DNA of 10,043 nucleotides from Bacteroidota bacterium. GTDB taxonomy: Bacteria; Bacteroidota; Bacteroidia; Bacteroidales; SZUA-534. The notes under the pieces are model-generated. The model had not been told where the DNA came from. It worked only from the letters and a program-made list of their open reading frames with translations, and made no database searches. Below, in pieces: positions 1-7,415 of the stretch (the first letter of the stretch is position 1; each line of letters begins with the position of its first letter). Made by a program: the position numbers and the translations under genes. The stretch is taken from positions 1 to 10,043 of the forward strand of contig JAIFNJ010000220.1 of the NCBI GenBank assembly GCA_020047835.1. Direction: 5' to 3'.

Positions 1-1233
1 ATAAACTAGTTGGCCTTGTGAATTAAAAAAGTTTATTTCTCCTTTCAACTGAGAATAACATATCCGTTCATTTTTTGTCGATTCAAATGTATTGATATTC
101 AATTCTATAATAAAATCAGCTTGCTCTCTTTTCATGACAACCGGAAAACTTAATTGCTCAAAAAGGAGTTTTAATTTTGGTTCAGCAATTTTATAACTCA
201 TATCCAATCCCAAATTTTTTTCATTGGTAACAATATAAAATGAGGGCTTGATAATACGAAAAATTATTTGCCCTTTGGGTGGCTCAATTTTACGGAGCAA
301 TTTCCTAAAAACGGGATCAGAAGTAATTTGAGAGGCTTTATTTGCAAAATCGACTGTTGCTACAAAATATTCGATTTGATTTGAACTCGAAAACTTATTC
401 ATTTGATAGCTAACTGTTCCGTTTAAATTGGTTTCAGCTGTATTATTAAGCAATGGACGTTGACCCATAGTAAAAACTAAGGGAATTCCTGACAATGTCT
501 GGTTGCTCCCATTTAAACATTTGAATTCTAATTTATCCGATGATATGGGCATTCCATTTTTTATAACTCGTTCCGATTGATTGGGGTTAATAGTAATATC
601 GTTAATAACCGAAAGCAATCCAGTGAAAAGTTCATTACCCAAATAAAGCGTATTTCCCTGATAATTCACTTCAAGTGATTCTGATAAAAAAGGTTTTATA
701 GTCTCCAAACCTTTAATATAAAAGCTAACTGACTCATAATATAATAGACTCGAGCGAGCATGTTGAGCTTTCGAATAATAATCCAAGGTCTTAGTTATAG
801 CAGCTTGTTTCCGTTTATCCTTAATGTTTTGAAATTTATCTTTTGACAATTGATACCAAACATAATACTGTGTTTCAGATTCAAAAGTTTGTATCAATTC
901 ATACTCTTCCAAATCCTCCTTCGATTCCGATTTAGTAGTGGAAACAAAAGCCTCAGAATATCCCAGAGAGCTCTCAAATTGGTGTAGCACACTTTTTGAA
1001 GAAATAGCAACAGTTATCTCGCTCGATAAATCTGCCAATGCTTTTGTTTTAGCCTTACCCTGATAATCAGTCACTGAACCATTTTTGGGTGCTGAACCAA
1101 TACCATAGTAATATTCGTTTGAAACCGGCTTTTTCTGAACCCAATCAGGTAAAACCGGCAATGGTGTTACCTGTTTACTGGTTCCACAGCCAATTAGAAG
1201 AAATACTAACAATATACTAATGTTCCGGATCAT
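1..1233 (-). CDS. LPP20-family lipoprotein, partial (C-terminus off the left edge)
   Basis: I translated the reverse strand from the ATG at 1233 and found 411 codons with no stop before the window edge, so the 3' end is missing. The N-terminus is a short hydrophobic signal ending in a lipobox (L-I-G-C, Cys at residue 16), so the product should be a lipid-anchored envelope protein. Residues about 30-75 (DWVQKKP, then YYYGIGSA, then a K-A-x-x-K-A-L-A-D-L-S helix and E-I-T-V-A-I) match the start of the LPP20 family, whose founder is the Helicobacter Lpp20 lipoprotein and which includes Vibrio FlgP. The rest (about 110-411) is not recognised; it looks soluble and beta-rich. The start lies inside the end of the upstream CsgG-like lipoprotein gene, a 17-bp overlap that suggests translational coupling. 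The function is unknown; the family call is fairly secure. Confidence 0.8.
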   Translation of the reverse strand, partial: MIRNISILLVFLLIGCGTSKQVTPLPVLPDWVQKKPVSNEYYYGIGSAPKNGSVTDYQGKAKTKALADLSSEITVAISSKSVLHQFESSLGYSEAFVSTTKSESKEDLEEYELIQTFESETQYYVWYQLSKDKFQNIKDKRKQAAITKTLDYYSKAQHARSSLLYYESVSFYIKGLETIKPFLSESLEVNYQGNTLYLGNELFTGLLSVINDITINPNQSERVIKNGMPISSDKLEFKCLNGSNQTLSGIPLVFTMGQRPLLNNTAETNLNGTVSYQMNKFSSSNQIEYFVATVDFANKASQITSDPVFRKLLRKIEPPKGQIIFRIIKPSFYIVTNEKNLGLDMSYKIAEPKLKLLFEQLSFPVVMKREQADFIIELNINTFESTKNERICYSQLKGEINFFNSQGQLVY

Positions 1234-2605
1234 ACCTTTCAATTTTTAGAACCACTTGTTGTGAAATCGATATTTGAGCCTCTTTTGATAAAGCTTCTAT
1301 GGTTTGTAATTGCTGACGGCTATTAAAAAGATCATCCAATCTTTTTCTATCTGTCGGTGTATCTTTTATAATATCGTTCACTGACGGTTTATCGATAAAT
1401 TCCCAATGACCGGGAATTAGGTTTGATTTATTTCCATCGTAGGCAGCATAATATACCTTGTCAGATGTTTCAATAGATATAGCATCGGAAACCATCACTT
1501 CGCTGGTTTCTGAAGAAACAAGTTTAAATTGAAAATGAATCGATAAAAAGTTGTTTTGATTGTACTCAAAATATCGGGTCTTTTTATAAATTATAGAATC
1601 TTTAATGCCATCCTTAGCTTTTATTACCATTTTGATATAACCTTTTCTTTCTATCTTTTCAATACTAGTAACATTGGAGTTATATTGCTTTACTTCACCT
1701 GTCAGCAATGCTTTAGCTCCAAGAATTTTTCCAGTTATTGAACCACTTTGACTTTCTACTTTTCCTTCCAGTACACGTACCTGTTCGCTTACAATTTGCT
1801 GACTACTTCCCCTATCAACCAATTTAATAAAGGGGGACTTTGATTCTGTTATTAGTTTCTCAATACGACTTTGCAGCAAGATTTCAATCCCCTTTTGTTT
1901 AGTCTGATTTGAAAAATCGACCACGGCAATAGTAATCAAGGCTTTGCTCAGTGCTAAATCGGAAAGCTCTTTTGAATCTTTGTAATTAGGCAGCTTAGTA
2001 AGAATTTCCTGAAATTTCAGGTAAGATGTACGATATTTTTCAACTTCTAATAACTCTTTGGCATTTCGGTAGATGGGCTCAAAATGCGCCGTATTCTTGA
2101 GTTCTTCTGCATTTTGATAGCCCGGTTGAAGTATTAATATTTCATTGAGAATTATTTCGGCTTGAGAAAATTTTTCCTGATCGATTTGAGCGTAGGCATC
2201 AATATATCTTCTCTCAAGATAAAGTGTTTTAACTTCTATAAAATGATCTTCATACTCTTTAGGAAAATCAAGGTTAATGCCAGCCCTTTCAACTTTTTCG
2301 AAATATTTAACTGATTCAATATATTTGTAAACGGCATCTTTAATCTCATCGGAATTGTAAAATTCCATAAATGCTTCCAGCTTATTATCCAAGGTAATTT
2401 GCCCATTTTTTTTCAAGCCCACTTGAGCATTCAAATTCTTTGGGTTTTTTACCGCCGATAGATAATACATTTCGGCAGCCTTTTCAAAAAAACCGGCTTT
2501 TTCAAATTCCAATCCCTTTTTTGCGTAACGCTTGGATCCACATCCAATCAGTAAAAAGAGAGAAAGCATCAGGATGCAAAATTGTTTCCAAGGAAATGAT
2601 ATCAT
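1217..2605 (-). CDS. Lipoprotein with TPR-like repeats and a CsgG-like domain
   Basis: This is a 462-residue predicted lipoprotein. A hydrophobic signal (residues 9-21) ends in lipobox L-I-G-C with Cys22. Three helical, TPR-like stretches follow, at about 25-60 (YAKKGLEFEKAGFFEKAAEM), 143-172 and 178-215, each with the small/aromatic spacing of tetratricopeptide units. Residues about 223-310 (ITIAVVDFSNQ, then ILLQSRIEKLI, LVDRG, and GAKALLTGEV) resemble the core of CsgG/LpoB-like periplasmic domains, which form outer-membrane assemblies or activate envelope enzymes. The C-terminal 150 residues are not recognised. The gene is first in a minus-strand unit with the LPP20-family lipoprotein, which starts inside its last codons. 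A TATCTTTG element lies about 30 bp upstream. The lipoprotein call is firm; the CsgG-like domain is judged by pattern only. A role in envelope assembly is inference. Confidence 0.75.
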   Translation of the reverse strand: MISFPWKQFCILMLSLFLLIGCGSKRYAKKGLEFEKAGFFEKAAEMYYLSAVKNPKNLNAQVGLKKNGQITLDNKLEAFMEFYNSDEIKDAVYKYIESVKYFEKVERAGINLDFPKEYEDHFIEVKTLYLERRYIDAYAQIDQEKFSQAEIILNEILILQPGYQNAEELKNTAHFEPIYRNAKELLEVEKYRTSYLKFQEILTKLPNYKDSKELSDLALSKALITIAVVDFSNQTKQKGIEILLQSRIEKLITESKSPFIKLVDRGSSQQIVSEQVRVLEGKVESQSGSITGKILGAKALLTGEVKQYNSNVTSIEKIERKGYIKMVIKAKDGIKDSIIYKKTRYFEYNQNNFLSIHFQFKLVSSETSEVMVSDAISIETSDKVYYAAYDGNKSNLIPGHWEFIDKPSVNDIIKDTPTDRKRLDDLFNSRQQLQTIEALSKEAQISISQQVVLKIERYDPEH

Positions 2606-2634
2606 TTTGGTATTGACTTTTAGTTGATTGGTCT

Positions 2635-2642
2635 CAAAGATA
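2635..2642 (-). promoter_or_regulatory. Putative -7 element for the lipoprotein pair
   Basis: On the minus strand this reads TATCTTTG, an exact match to the Bacteroidetes TAnnTTTG -7 consensus, about 30 bp upstream of the ATG at 2605. The nearest TTTG that could act as the -33 element is 25 bp further upstream, longer than the usual spacing of about 19-20, so only the -7 half is convincing. Confidence 0.45.
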
Positions 2643-2680
2643 AAATAATCTTTTATGGATGAAAATTCAAATTAAATAAA

Positions 2681-2710
2681 TTGAAAGGTTGTTTGGTTTT
2701 ATTTATCTTG
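2681..2710 (+). promoter_or_regulatory. Weak putative promoter for the HAD phosphatase gene
   Basis: TTGA (2681-2684) is separated by 19 bp from TATCTTG (2704-2710), roughly fitting the TTTG / TAnnTTTG Bacteroidetes promoter but with mismatches in both boxes. It sits 23 bp before the ATG at 2733, in the 127-bp divergent gap with the lipoprotein gene. Confidence 0.3.
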
Positions 2711-2732
2711 AACTAATTTAAATTTCTATTGA

Positions 2733-3560
2733 ATGCCCACTGAAGTAGTTGATATAATAGCCTTTGACCTTGACGGTACGCTTTTAAACGATGAGAAAAA
2801 AGTTAGCTCCCTCGATTTGCAAACGCTTGAACAGCTTCATAAGATGAAAATATTGAGGGTGGTGGCCACCGGACGAAATTATTATTCATTACTTAAAATA
2901 CTTCCAATTGATTTTCCTGCTGATTATGTCATTTTTTCTTCAGGTGCCGGTGTAATGGATTGGAATTCAAAACAAATACTCCATACCCAACATCTTGAAA
3001 AGAAGGAATTGGAATTATCCATTAAAATTCTGTTGCATTATGAACTAAATTTTTCGGTTCACCTGCCAATTCCCAACAATCATCATTTATTGCTCCATGC
3101 GCCACATCCATTGGCTGATGATTTGGTAAATTATACCGCATTTTATAAAGATTTTGTAACTTCATTTAATCCGAATAAAATACCAAATCAAGCTACCCAA
3201 CTAATTGCTCTTTTAAACAATCACATTAATTTGTTTGATGAACTTCAAACAAAAATGTCATTTGCTAAAACCATTTTAACCACCTCACCCATAAACCACA
3301 AATCTATGTGGATGGAAATATTTCATAAATCAGTGTCAAAGGCAAATGGTCTGATTTGGCTTTGCAAGCACCTGAAAATGAACCATGCCGTTTCCATGGG
3401 TATTGGTAACGATTACAACGATACCGATTTATTGAACCATACGGATATTAGTTTTGTTGTAAACAATGCCCCCAAAGAATTAAAAGAGAAACATCGCCTT
3501 GTTAAATCAAATAATGAAAGTGGCTTTACCGAAGCGGTTTCATCCATTGTTAATTTTTAA
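2733..3560 (+). CDS. Cof-type HAD-superfamily phosphatase
   Basis: This 275-residue protein carries all four haloacid dehalogenase (HAD) motifs. Motif I is DLDGTLL, with nucleophile Asp12 and acid/base Asp14. Motif II is VATGR with Thr46, motif III is Lys203 in SVSKANGL, and motif IV is GNDYND (225-230), which holds the Mg2+-binding acids. The region between motifs II and III (about 80-190) is the size of a type IIB (Cof) cap. The total length is normal for Cof/YbjI-like sugar-phosphate or nucleotide phosphatases. Such enzymes are soluble, cytoplasmic and broad in substrate, so the natural substrate cannot be read from sequence. The gene lies 71 bp upstream of the RelA/SpoT-family gene on the same strand. 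Co-transcription is possible, but a functional link is unproven. No terminator is visible between them. Confidence 0.9.
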   Translation: MPTEVVDIIAFDLDGTLLNDEKKVSSLDLQTLEQLHKMKILRVVATGRNYYSLLKILPIDFPADYVIFSSGAGVMDWNSKQILHTQHLEKKELELSIKILLHYELNFSVHLPIPNNHHLLLHAPHPLADDLVNYTAFYKDFVTSFNPNKIPNQATQLIALLNNHINLFDELQTKMSFAKTILTTSPINHKSMWMEIFHKSVSKANGLIWLCKHLKMNHAVSMGIGNDYNDTDLLNHTDISFVVNNAPKELKEKHRLVKSNNESGFTEAVSSIVNF

Positions 3561-3631
3561 CACAATAAATGCACTACTAGTAATAATTTGAAATGTTTTT
3601 TAATTTTACGCTTTATATCATTAAGTAGCCG

Positions 3632-5830
3632 ATGAGTATTTCAGAAACATTTCCAATAGAAGTAAGTAAACTTAAGCTTGAATTAGATACCACCTGTAAT
3701 AAACTTTTTGAATTGCATGAAACTGAGCAAATTAATCAAGCATTTCAAGTAGTCTGGAATTACTCAGAAAAGAAAACCAGTGCTTCAGGGGAACCTTACA
3801 TCATGCATTCGTTAAGAGTAGCGCTTATTATTTCACAAGAAATCAGGCTCGGAAAAAACACAGTCATTGCATCTTTGCTGCACAGCTTATATTATGATGA
3901 GCTATTAAAAGAGAAAGAAATTGAGAAATTATTTGGCAGTGATGTGGTTGCATTACTAAACGGCTTAAATAAAATCAGTTCACTATATACCGAAAAAATA
4001 TCACTTAACAGCGAGAATTTTATTGCACTCCTGTTAACTATTAGTTCCGATGTTCGGGTTATCCTTTTGAAATTGGCTGACAGGTTAGACAACATCCGTA
4101 AAATTAAAAAATTTGATCCCGAAAAGCAATCGAAAATTGCTCAGGAAACCCGGTTATTGTATGCACCCATTGCCCACCGGCTTGGTTTATATCATATTAA
4201 AACGGAACTGGAAGATATCTCTCTGAGGCATATTGATTCAGAAGCATACTTTAGCATTGCCCGAAAATTAAAAGAGACTAAAAAGGAACGGGAAAAGTAT
4301 ATTGAATTGTTTTCGGATCCTATAAAACAAATTCTTGACGAAAAAGGATATCAGTATGAAATAAAAGGACGGCCCAAATCAGTAAATTCAATTTATGATA
4401 AGATATATAAAAAGGATATTGACATTTCTGAAATATTCGATTTATTCGCTATCCGGATAATCTTACGAAATGTGCCCCTTGAGAAAGAGAAAGAAGATTG
4501 CTGGAACGTTTACAGTCTGGTAACAAATATTTATTCGCCAAATCCTACACGTCTTCGCGATTGGATATCCACTCCCCGCTCCAGTGGTTATGAATCGCTA
4601 CATACAACAGTTATTGGGCCCGACAAACGCTGGGTTGAAATTCAAATACGAACCGCCAGAATGGATGACATTGCCGAAAAAGGCGATGCTGCCCATTGGA
4701 AATATAAAGAATCGGGCAAAGCAGAATCGCATGAAGATTGGTTGCGGAATATCCGGGATATTCTCGAAAATAAAGATCCGGAAGCAGTAGAACAGTTTCA
4801 AAATCAAGGACAAGCTTTAGAACCAACTGAAATATTTGTTTTTACACCACAAGGTGACATCAAAAAATTACGCGAGGGTGCCACTGTTCTCGATTTTGCC
4901 TATTCGGTTCATAGCAATGTTGGCAATACCTGCACTGGTGCGCGTGTTAATGAAAAAATTGTTCCTATAAAGTATAAGCTTAAAAATGGCGATACCATTG
5001 AAGTACTTACTTCAAAAAACCAGAAACCACGGTTGGAATGGTTAAATATTGTTGCGAGCAGCCGTACCAAAGCCCGTATTAAAAAAGCAATTAACGAAAG
5101 TTTGTTCAAGCAAGCTGAACTTGGAAAGGAGATGCTGGAGCGCAAAATTTCGCAATTGAAAATCGATTTTAACGATCAGGATAATGTAAGGTTGATCACT
5201 CATTTTAAATACAAAAGAGCGCTCGATTTTTATCAAGACATTGCTGATGAAAAACTGGATCTTCAATTGGTTAAAGAATTTTTATTGGGTATAAAGAAAG
5301 AAGACGAAATAAAGCAAATTGAAACTCAAGAACTGAGTGCCGTTGAATATGTACCGCAAAAATCATCGGGCGACAATTACCTTATTATTGACAAAAACCT
5401 TTCAAACATTGACTATAAACTGGCTCAATGTTGCCGCCCCATACCTGGTGACCAGATATTCGGTTTTGTTACGGTTGATAGAGGCATTCAAGTACACCGC
5501 CAAAATTGCCCAAATGCCAAAGATCTGTTCAGCCGCTACTCTTACCGAATTGTTCCTGCCCGCTGGACCGACGATAGCAAGGATTCCACATTTTTAGCGG
5601 AAATAATCGTTACGGGTATCGATAAAATTGGAGTTATCAGCCATATTTCAGAAGTATTGTCAAAAGACAACCAAGTGAATATGCGCTCGCTGGCTATTAA
5701 CACCAAAGATGGATTATTCCAAGGTTTTATTAGTGTCTTTGTTAAAAGTCTAAGTCACCTCGATACCCTTCTTGTCAATATTAATAAAATTAAAGGCGTA
5801 CTTAAAGCGGAACGGCTTGACAAAACCTAA
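3632..5830 (+). CDS. relA: RelA/SpoT-family (p)ppGpp synthetase with degenerate HD hydrolase site
   Basis: This is a full-length long RSH protein (732 residues), the stringent-response enzyme that makes (p)ppGpp from ATP and GTP/GDP. Domains in order are: HD hydrolase fold (about 30-190), synthetase (about 235-360), TGS (about 398-460), a helical region, a Cys-rich/zinc-finger-like stretch (C600 C601, H622, C626) and ACT (about 654-730). Synthetase signatures are intact: GRPKSVNSIYDK (246-257), D270, GYESLHTT (319-326) and E336 in VEIQIRT. In the HD domain His59, His84, Asp150 and Asn154 remain, but the HD doublet reads His84-Ser85, and the usual E-D pair reads Tyr88-Asp89. Hydrolysis is therefore probably lost, making it RelA-like, and a second hydrolase-competent RSH should exist elsewhere in the genome. 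Residues 307-310 are RLRD, close to the basic RxKD motif of bifunctional enzymes. The ATG at 3632 gives the usual N-terminus; no clear promoter precedes it. Confidence 0.95.
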   Translation: MSISETFPIEVSKLKLELDTTCNKLFELHETEQINQAFQVVWNYSEKKTSASGEPYIMHSLRVALIISQEIRLGKNTVIASLLHSLYYDELLKEKEIEKLFGSDVVALLNGLNKISSLYTEKISLNSENFIALLLTISSDVRVILLKLADRLDNIRKIKKFDPEKQSKIAQETRLLYAPIAHRLGLYHIKTELEDISLRHIDSEAYFSIARKLKETKKEREKYIELFSDPIKQILDEKGYQYEIKGRPKSVNSIYDKIYKKDIDISEIFDLFAIRIILRNVPLEKEKEDCWNVYSLVTNIYSPNPTRLRDWISTPRSSGYESLHTTVIGPDKRWVEIQIRTARMDDIAEKGDAAHWKYKESGKAESHEDWLRNIRDILENKDPEAVEQFQNQGQALEPTEIFVFTPQGDIKKLREGATVLDFAYSVHSNVGNTCTGARVNEKIVPIKYKLKNGDTIEVLTSKNQKPRLEWLNIVASSRTKARIKKAINESLFKQAELGKEMLERKISQLKIDFNDQDNVRLITHFKYKRALDFYQDIADEKLDLQLVKEFLLGIKKEDEIKQIETQELSAVEYVPQKSSGDNYLIIDKNLSNIDYKLAQCCRPIPGDQIFGFVTVDRGIQVHRQNCPNAKDLFSRYSYRIVPARWTDDSKDSTFLAEIIVTGIDKIGVISHISEVLSKDNQVNMRSLAINTKDGLFQGFISVFVKSLSHLDTLLVNINKIKGVLKAERLDKT

Positions 5831-5979
5831 TATCCACTATTCACAGCGTAACTTCTTGTTTATAAGTCGCTTATTAAACCTGAGTTGGTAATTTTAATTA
5901 TGGAGGCACACCGTGAATATCAGTAGATTAGATTTCTAACAACAGATTAAAAGTAAAACATAGTTCCAAGCGGACTATC
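5831..5979. other. Convergent intergenic gap, no strong feature
   Basis: This 149-bp AT-rich gap separates the ends of the RelA/SpoT-family gene and queE, which converge here. I see only short AT inverted repeats, such as ATAAG-TCG-CTTAT at 5862-5874, none with a GC-rich stem plus a T-run. No convincing intrinsic terminator is visible on either strand, and no small gene. Confidence 0.5.
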
Positions 5980-6612
5980 TTATGGAATCCTCATAAACTT
6001 ATGCGCTTGCAGCGATACCATCCATTGAGGGTGCGATTTTGCATATTCCACAATCGGTCCAATGTTTATGCTGAACCGGCTCCATTCCGGTTGAAGGAAT
6101 TTAAGGCACTGTAAATTGATTCGCTTTGCACATTCTTCCGCCCAATCAAAATCATCGGGATCGTAAATTATTACTTTTAATTCGTTGGCAATTTTATAAA
6201 CATCAGGCTGGGGATGCAGGTTCTTTTTTGGCGATAAGCAAATCCAGTCCCAAGTACCAGTTAACGGATAAGCACCCGAAGTTTCCAGAAATGTTTCAAT
6301 TTGATGTGCTTTTAAGGCATCACAAAGTGGATATAAATTGTAAAGAGAAGGCTCTCCACCGGTTACAACAACTGCTTTTGCTGGTGTTTCAAGCACACAT
6401 TTTACTATTTCTTCAACCGGAACTAACCGGTGTATTCCCGGGCTCCATGAAGTTTTTGAATCGCACCAACGACAGCCAATATCGCAGCCACCTATTCTTA
6501 TAAAATAAGCAGCCTTACCTGTATGAAAACCTTCTCCCTGAAGTGTGTAGAACTGTTCTACAAGAGGCAAAACTTTTCCTTCCCCTCTACCCGGCAAATG
6601 ATCTCTTTCCAA
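5980..6612 (-). CDS. queE: 7-carboxy-7-deazaguanine synthase (QueE), radical SAM
   Basis: QueE converts 6-carboxytetrahydropterin to 7-carboxy-7-deazaguanine, a step in making preQ0 and queuosine for tRNA. It is a soluble radical SAM enzyme. Residues are numbered from the first possible start. The sequence shows FYTLQGEG (21-28), the radical SAM cluster CDIGCRWC (Cys43, 47, 50, a CxxxCxxC spacing), TGGEP (84-88, SAM binding), ETSG (110-113), SPKKN (127-131) and a C-terminal LQAHK, all typical of the family. The length of about 196-210 residues is normal. There is no in-frame ATG before the catalytic core: an in-frame TGA (6613-6615) is followed at once by TTG at 6612. A second TTG at 6570 is preceded by the purine-rich GGGGAAGGA about 6 bp upstream and would give a family-like N-terminus (MPLVEQFYTLQGEG), so it may be the true start. 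A NUMOD4/HNH gene ends 18 bp upstream. Confidence 0.95.
   Translation of the reverse strand: MERDHLPGRGEGKVLPLVEQFYTLQGEGFHTGKAAYFIRIGGCDIGCRWCDSKTSWSPGIHRLVPVEEIVKCVLETPAKAVVVTGGEPSLYNLYPLCDALKAHQIETFLETSGAYPLTGTWDWICLSPKKNLHPQPDVYKIANELKVIIYDPDDFDWAEECAKRINLQCLKFLQPEWSRFSINIGPIVEYAKSHPQWMVSLQAHKFMRIP
6571..6587 (-). promoter_or_regulatory. Possible ribosome binding site for an internal queE TTG start
   Basis: On the minus strand the stretch GAGGGGAAGGAAAAGTT ends immediately before TTG at 6570-6568. The AAGGA core sits six bases from that TTG and could pair with the 16S rRNA 3' end. Together with the family N-terminus this favours a 196-residue QueE. Bacteroidetes genes often do without such sites, so the evidence is moderate. 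Confidence 0.4.
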
Positions 6613-6614
6613 TC

Positions 6615-6629
6615 AACAAATATTTTGTT
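6615..6629. repeat. Short AT inverted repeat between the NUMOD4/HNH gene and queE
   Basis: Arms AACAAA and TTTGTT flank a 3-bp loop (TAT). The repeat fills nearly all of the 18-bp space between the two genes. A 6-bp AT stem is weak and could be chance; it might be part of an insertion junction or affect translation of queE. Confidence 0.3.
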
Positions 6630-6630
6630 A

Positions 6631-7224
6631 TTAATCCTCGTCGTCTATCTTTACATGACCCCAGTTTTCCCCTTTACGGATTCGGTTCAATTGGGTATGA
6701 GTAATTCCAAATTCTTTTGCAATTTTATACAAAGGATTTTTGCCTCTGCGTATTTTCTTCTTAAGTCTTATTACATCAGTCTCGGTAAGTTTAGAATTGG
6801 TAATATTACCTTTTCTGTTTTCCCTCGAAAATTTAACTTTTGGGTTAACATTGTTGTGATGATTCAATTCGCTCTGAGTTGCCCACTTCAGGTTTTCCGA
6901 ATAATTGTTCAACTTATTGAAATCCTTGTGAATTACATATTTATGCCTTTCTGATGGCCGGTCGCAGTATACGGTTGCTACCAATCGGTGAATAGAATCT
7001 GTCACTCTTTTCGTGGTTCCTGGTACTCTTTTAAAATTATTGACATATTCAAATCCACTTTTATCCTTAAACTGGTTGGTTGTTGTTAAAAACTGCCAAT
7101 CATTCAACTTTTTGTTAAAATGTTTAACACGCCCATAGTTTGATATCTCATATATCTCTCCAATGCGCATCCCTGGAAGAGTAAAGCGTTTCCACTCCTC
7201 ATTCCAATACTTTTCTTCTTTCAT
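6631..7224 (-). CDS. NUMOD4/HNH homing-endonuclease-like protein
   Basis: This 197-residue protein has three modules typical of free-standing HNH homing endonucleases. An N-terminal NUMOD4 DNA-binding motif spans about 8-34 (EEWKRFTLPG then IYEISNYGRVK). An HNH_3-type nuclease core spans about 78-122 (IHRLVATVYC, VIHKDFNKLNN, NLKWATQSE), with His99, Asn107 and Asn111 at the expected catalytic and structural places. A C-terminal helix-turn-helix spans about 143-190 (LTETDVIRL, KIAKEFGITHTQLNRIRKG, NWGHV), as in phage HNH proteins. It would cut DNA at a specific site or have been kept as a DNA-binding protein. No residue loss marks it as dead, though the usual Asn before the core His is Ile98. 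It is preceded by a good promoter and followed 18 bp later by queE. Its target is unknown. Confidence 0.88.
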   Translation of the reverse strand: MKEEKYWNEEWKRFTLPGMRIGEIYEISNYGRVKHFNKKLNDWQFLTTTNQFKDKSGFEYVNNFKRVPGTTKRVTDSIHRLVATVYCDRPSERHKYVIHKDFNKLNNYSENLKWATQSELNHHNNVNPKVKFSRENRKGNITNSKLTETDVIRLKKKIRRGKNPLYKIAKEFGITHTQLNRIRKGENWGHVKIDDED

Positions 7225-7266
7225 AATTTTGTAATAAATGAATCCTTTTAATTAACATCCCTTGTA

Positions 7267-7297
7267 CAAAAATAAACTTTTTACGTTTACATACAAA
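7267..7297 (-). promoter_or_regulatory. Bacteroidetes-type promoter for the NUMOD4/HNH-queE unit
   Basis: On the minus strand TTTG (7297-7294), a 19-bp spacer and TATTTTTG (7274-7267) exactly match the TTTG / TAnnTTTG consensus of the Bacteroidetes primary sigma factor. The -7 element ends about 42 bp before the ATG at 7224. It is the best promoter in the window, and the only convincing one upstream of queE. Confidence 0.65.
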
Positions 7298-7312
7298 TCA
7301 TTATATTCTTGA

Positions 7313-7333
7313 TTATGGCTTTATTGGCCATAA
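7313..7333. repeat. Inverted repeat in the divergent NUMOD4/tatA region
   Basis: TTATGGC (7313-7319) and GCCATAA (7327-7333) are perfect 7-bp arms around a 7-bp loop. The repeat lies upstream of both divergent genes and is not followed by a T-run on either strand, so a terminator is unlikely. It may be a protein-binding site, or chance. Confidence 0.35.
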
Positions 7334-7379
7334 AAACAATCATTTTCTGAAACATTACAATAAATACTCCCGACATAAT

Positions 7380-7395
7380 TACATGCTGTCATGTA
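7380..7395. repeat. Inverted repeat upstream of tatA
   Basis: TACATG and CATGTA are 6-bp arms around CTGT. It ends two bases before the larger palindrome at 7397-7411, so the two may form one regulatory region. Confidence 0.3.
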
Positions 7396-7396
7396 G

Positions 7397-7411
7397 ATAT
7401 TTCGGAAATAT
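7397..7411. promoter_or_regulatory. Perfect 15-bp palindrome, possible operator for tatA
   Basis: ATATTTC-G-GAAATAT is a perfect inverted repeat (7-bp arms, 1-bp centre). It lies four bases upstream of the tatA -7 element, where the spacer would be, and no -33 TTTG is present. This placement suits a dimeric regulator. AT-rich palindromes do arise by chance, so function is inferred. Confidence 0.45.
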
Positions 7412-7415
7412 TCTT

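Noticed and set aside
3561..3631. Promoter for the RelA/SpoT-family gene (TAATTTTA at 3601)
   Set aside because: It misses the final G of the -7 consensus and has no -33 TTTG at normal distance, so I could not support it.
5967..6009. CAAGCG/CGCTTG arms near the queE stop as a terminator
   Set aside because: The arms are only 6 bp, 31 bp apart, partly inside the coding region and not followed by a T-run on either strand.
6126..6503. 125-codon open frame on the plus strand
   Set aside because: It lies wholly antisense to queE, whose radical SAM motifs prove the other strand is coding; the translated frame resembles no family.
6523..6954. 143-codon open frame on the plus strand with hydrophobic stretches
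   Set aside because: It is antisense to the 5' part of queE and the NUMOD4/HNH gene. Hydrophobic runs are expected from the complement of AT-rich lysine-rich coding sequence.
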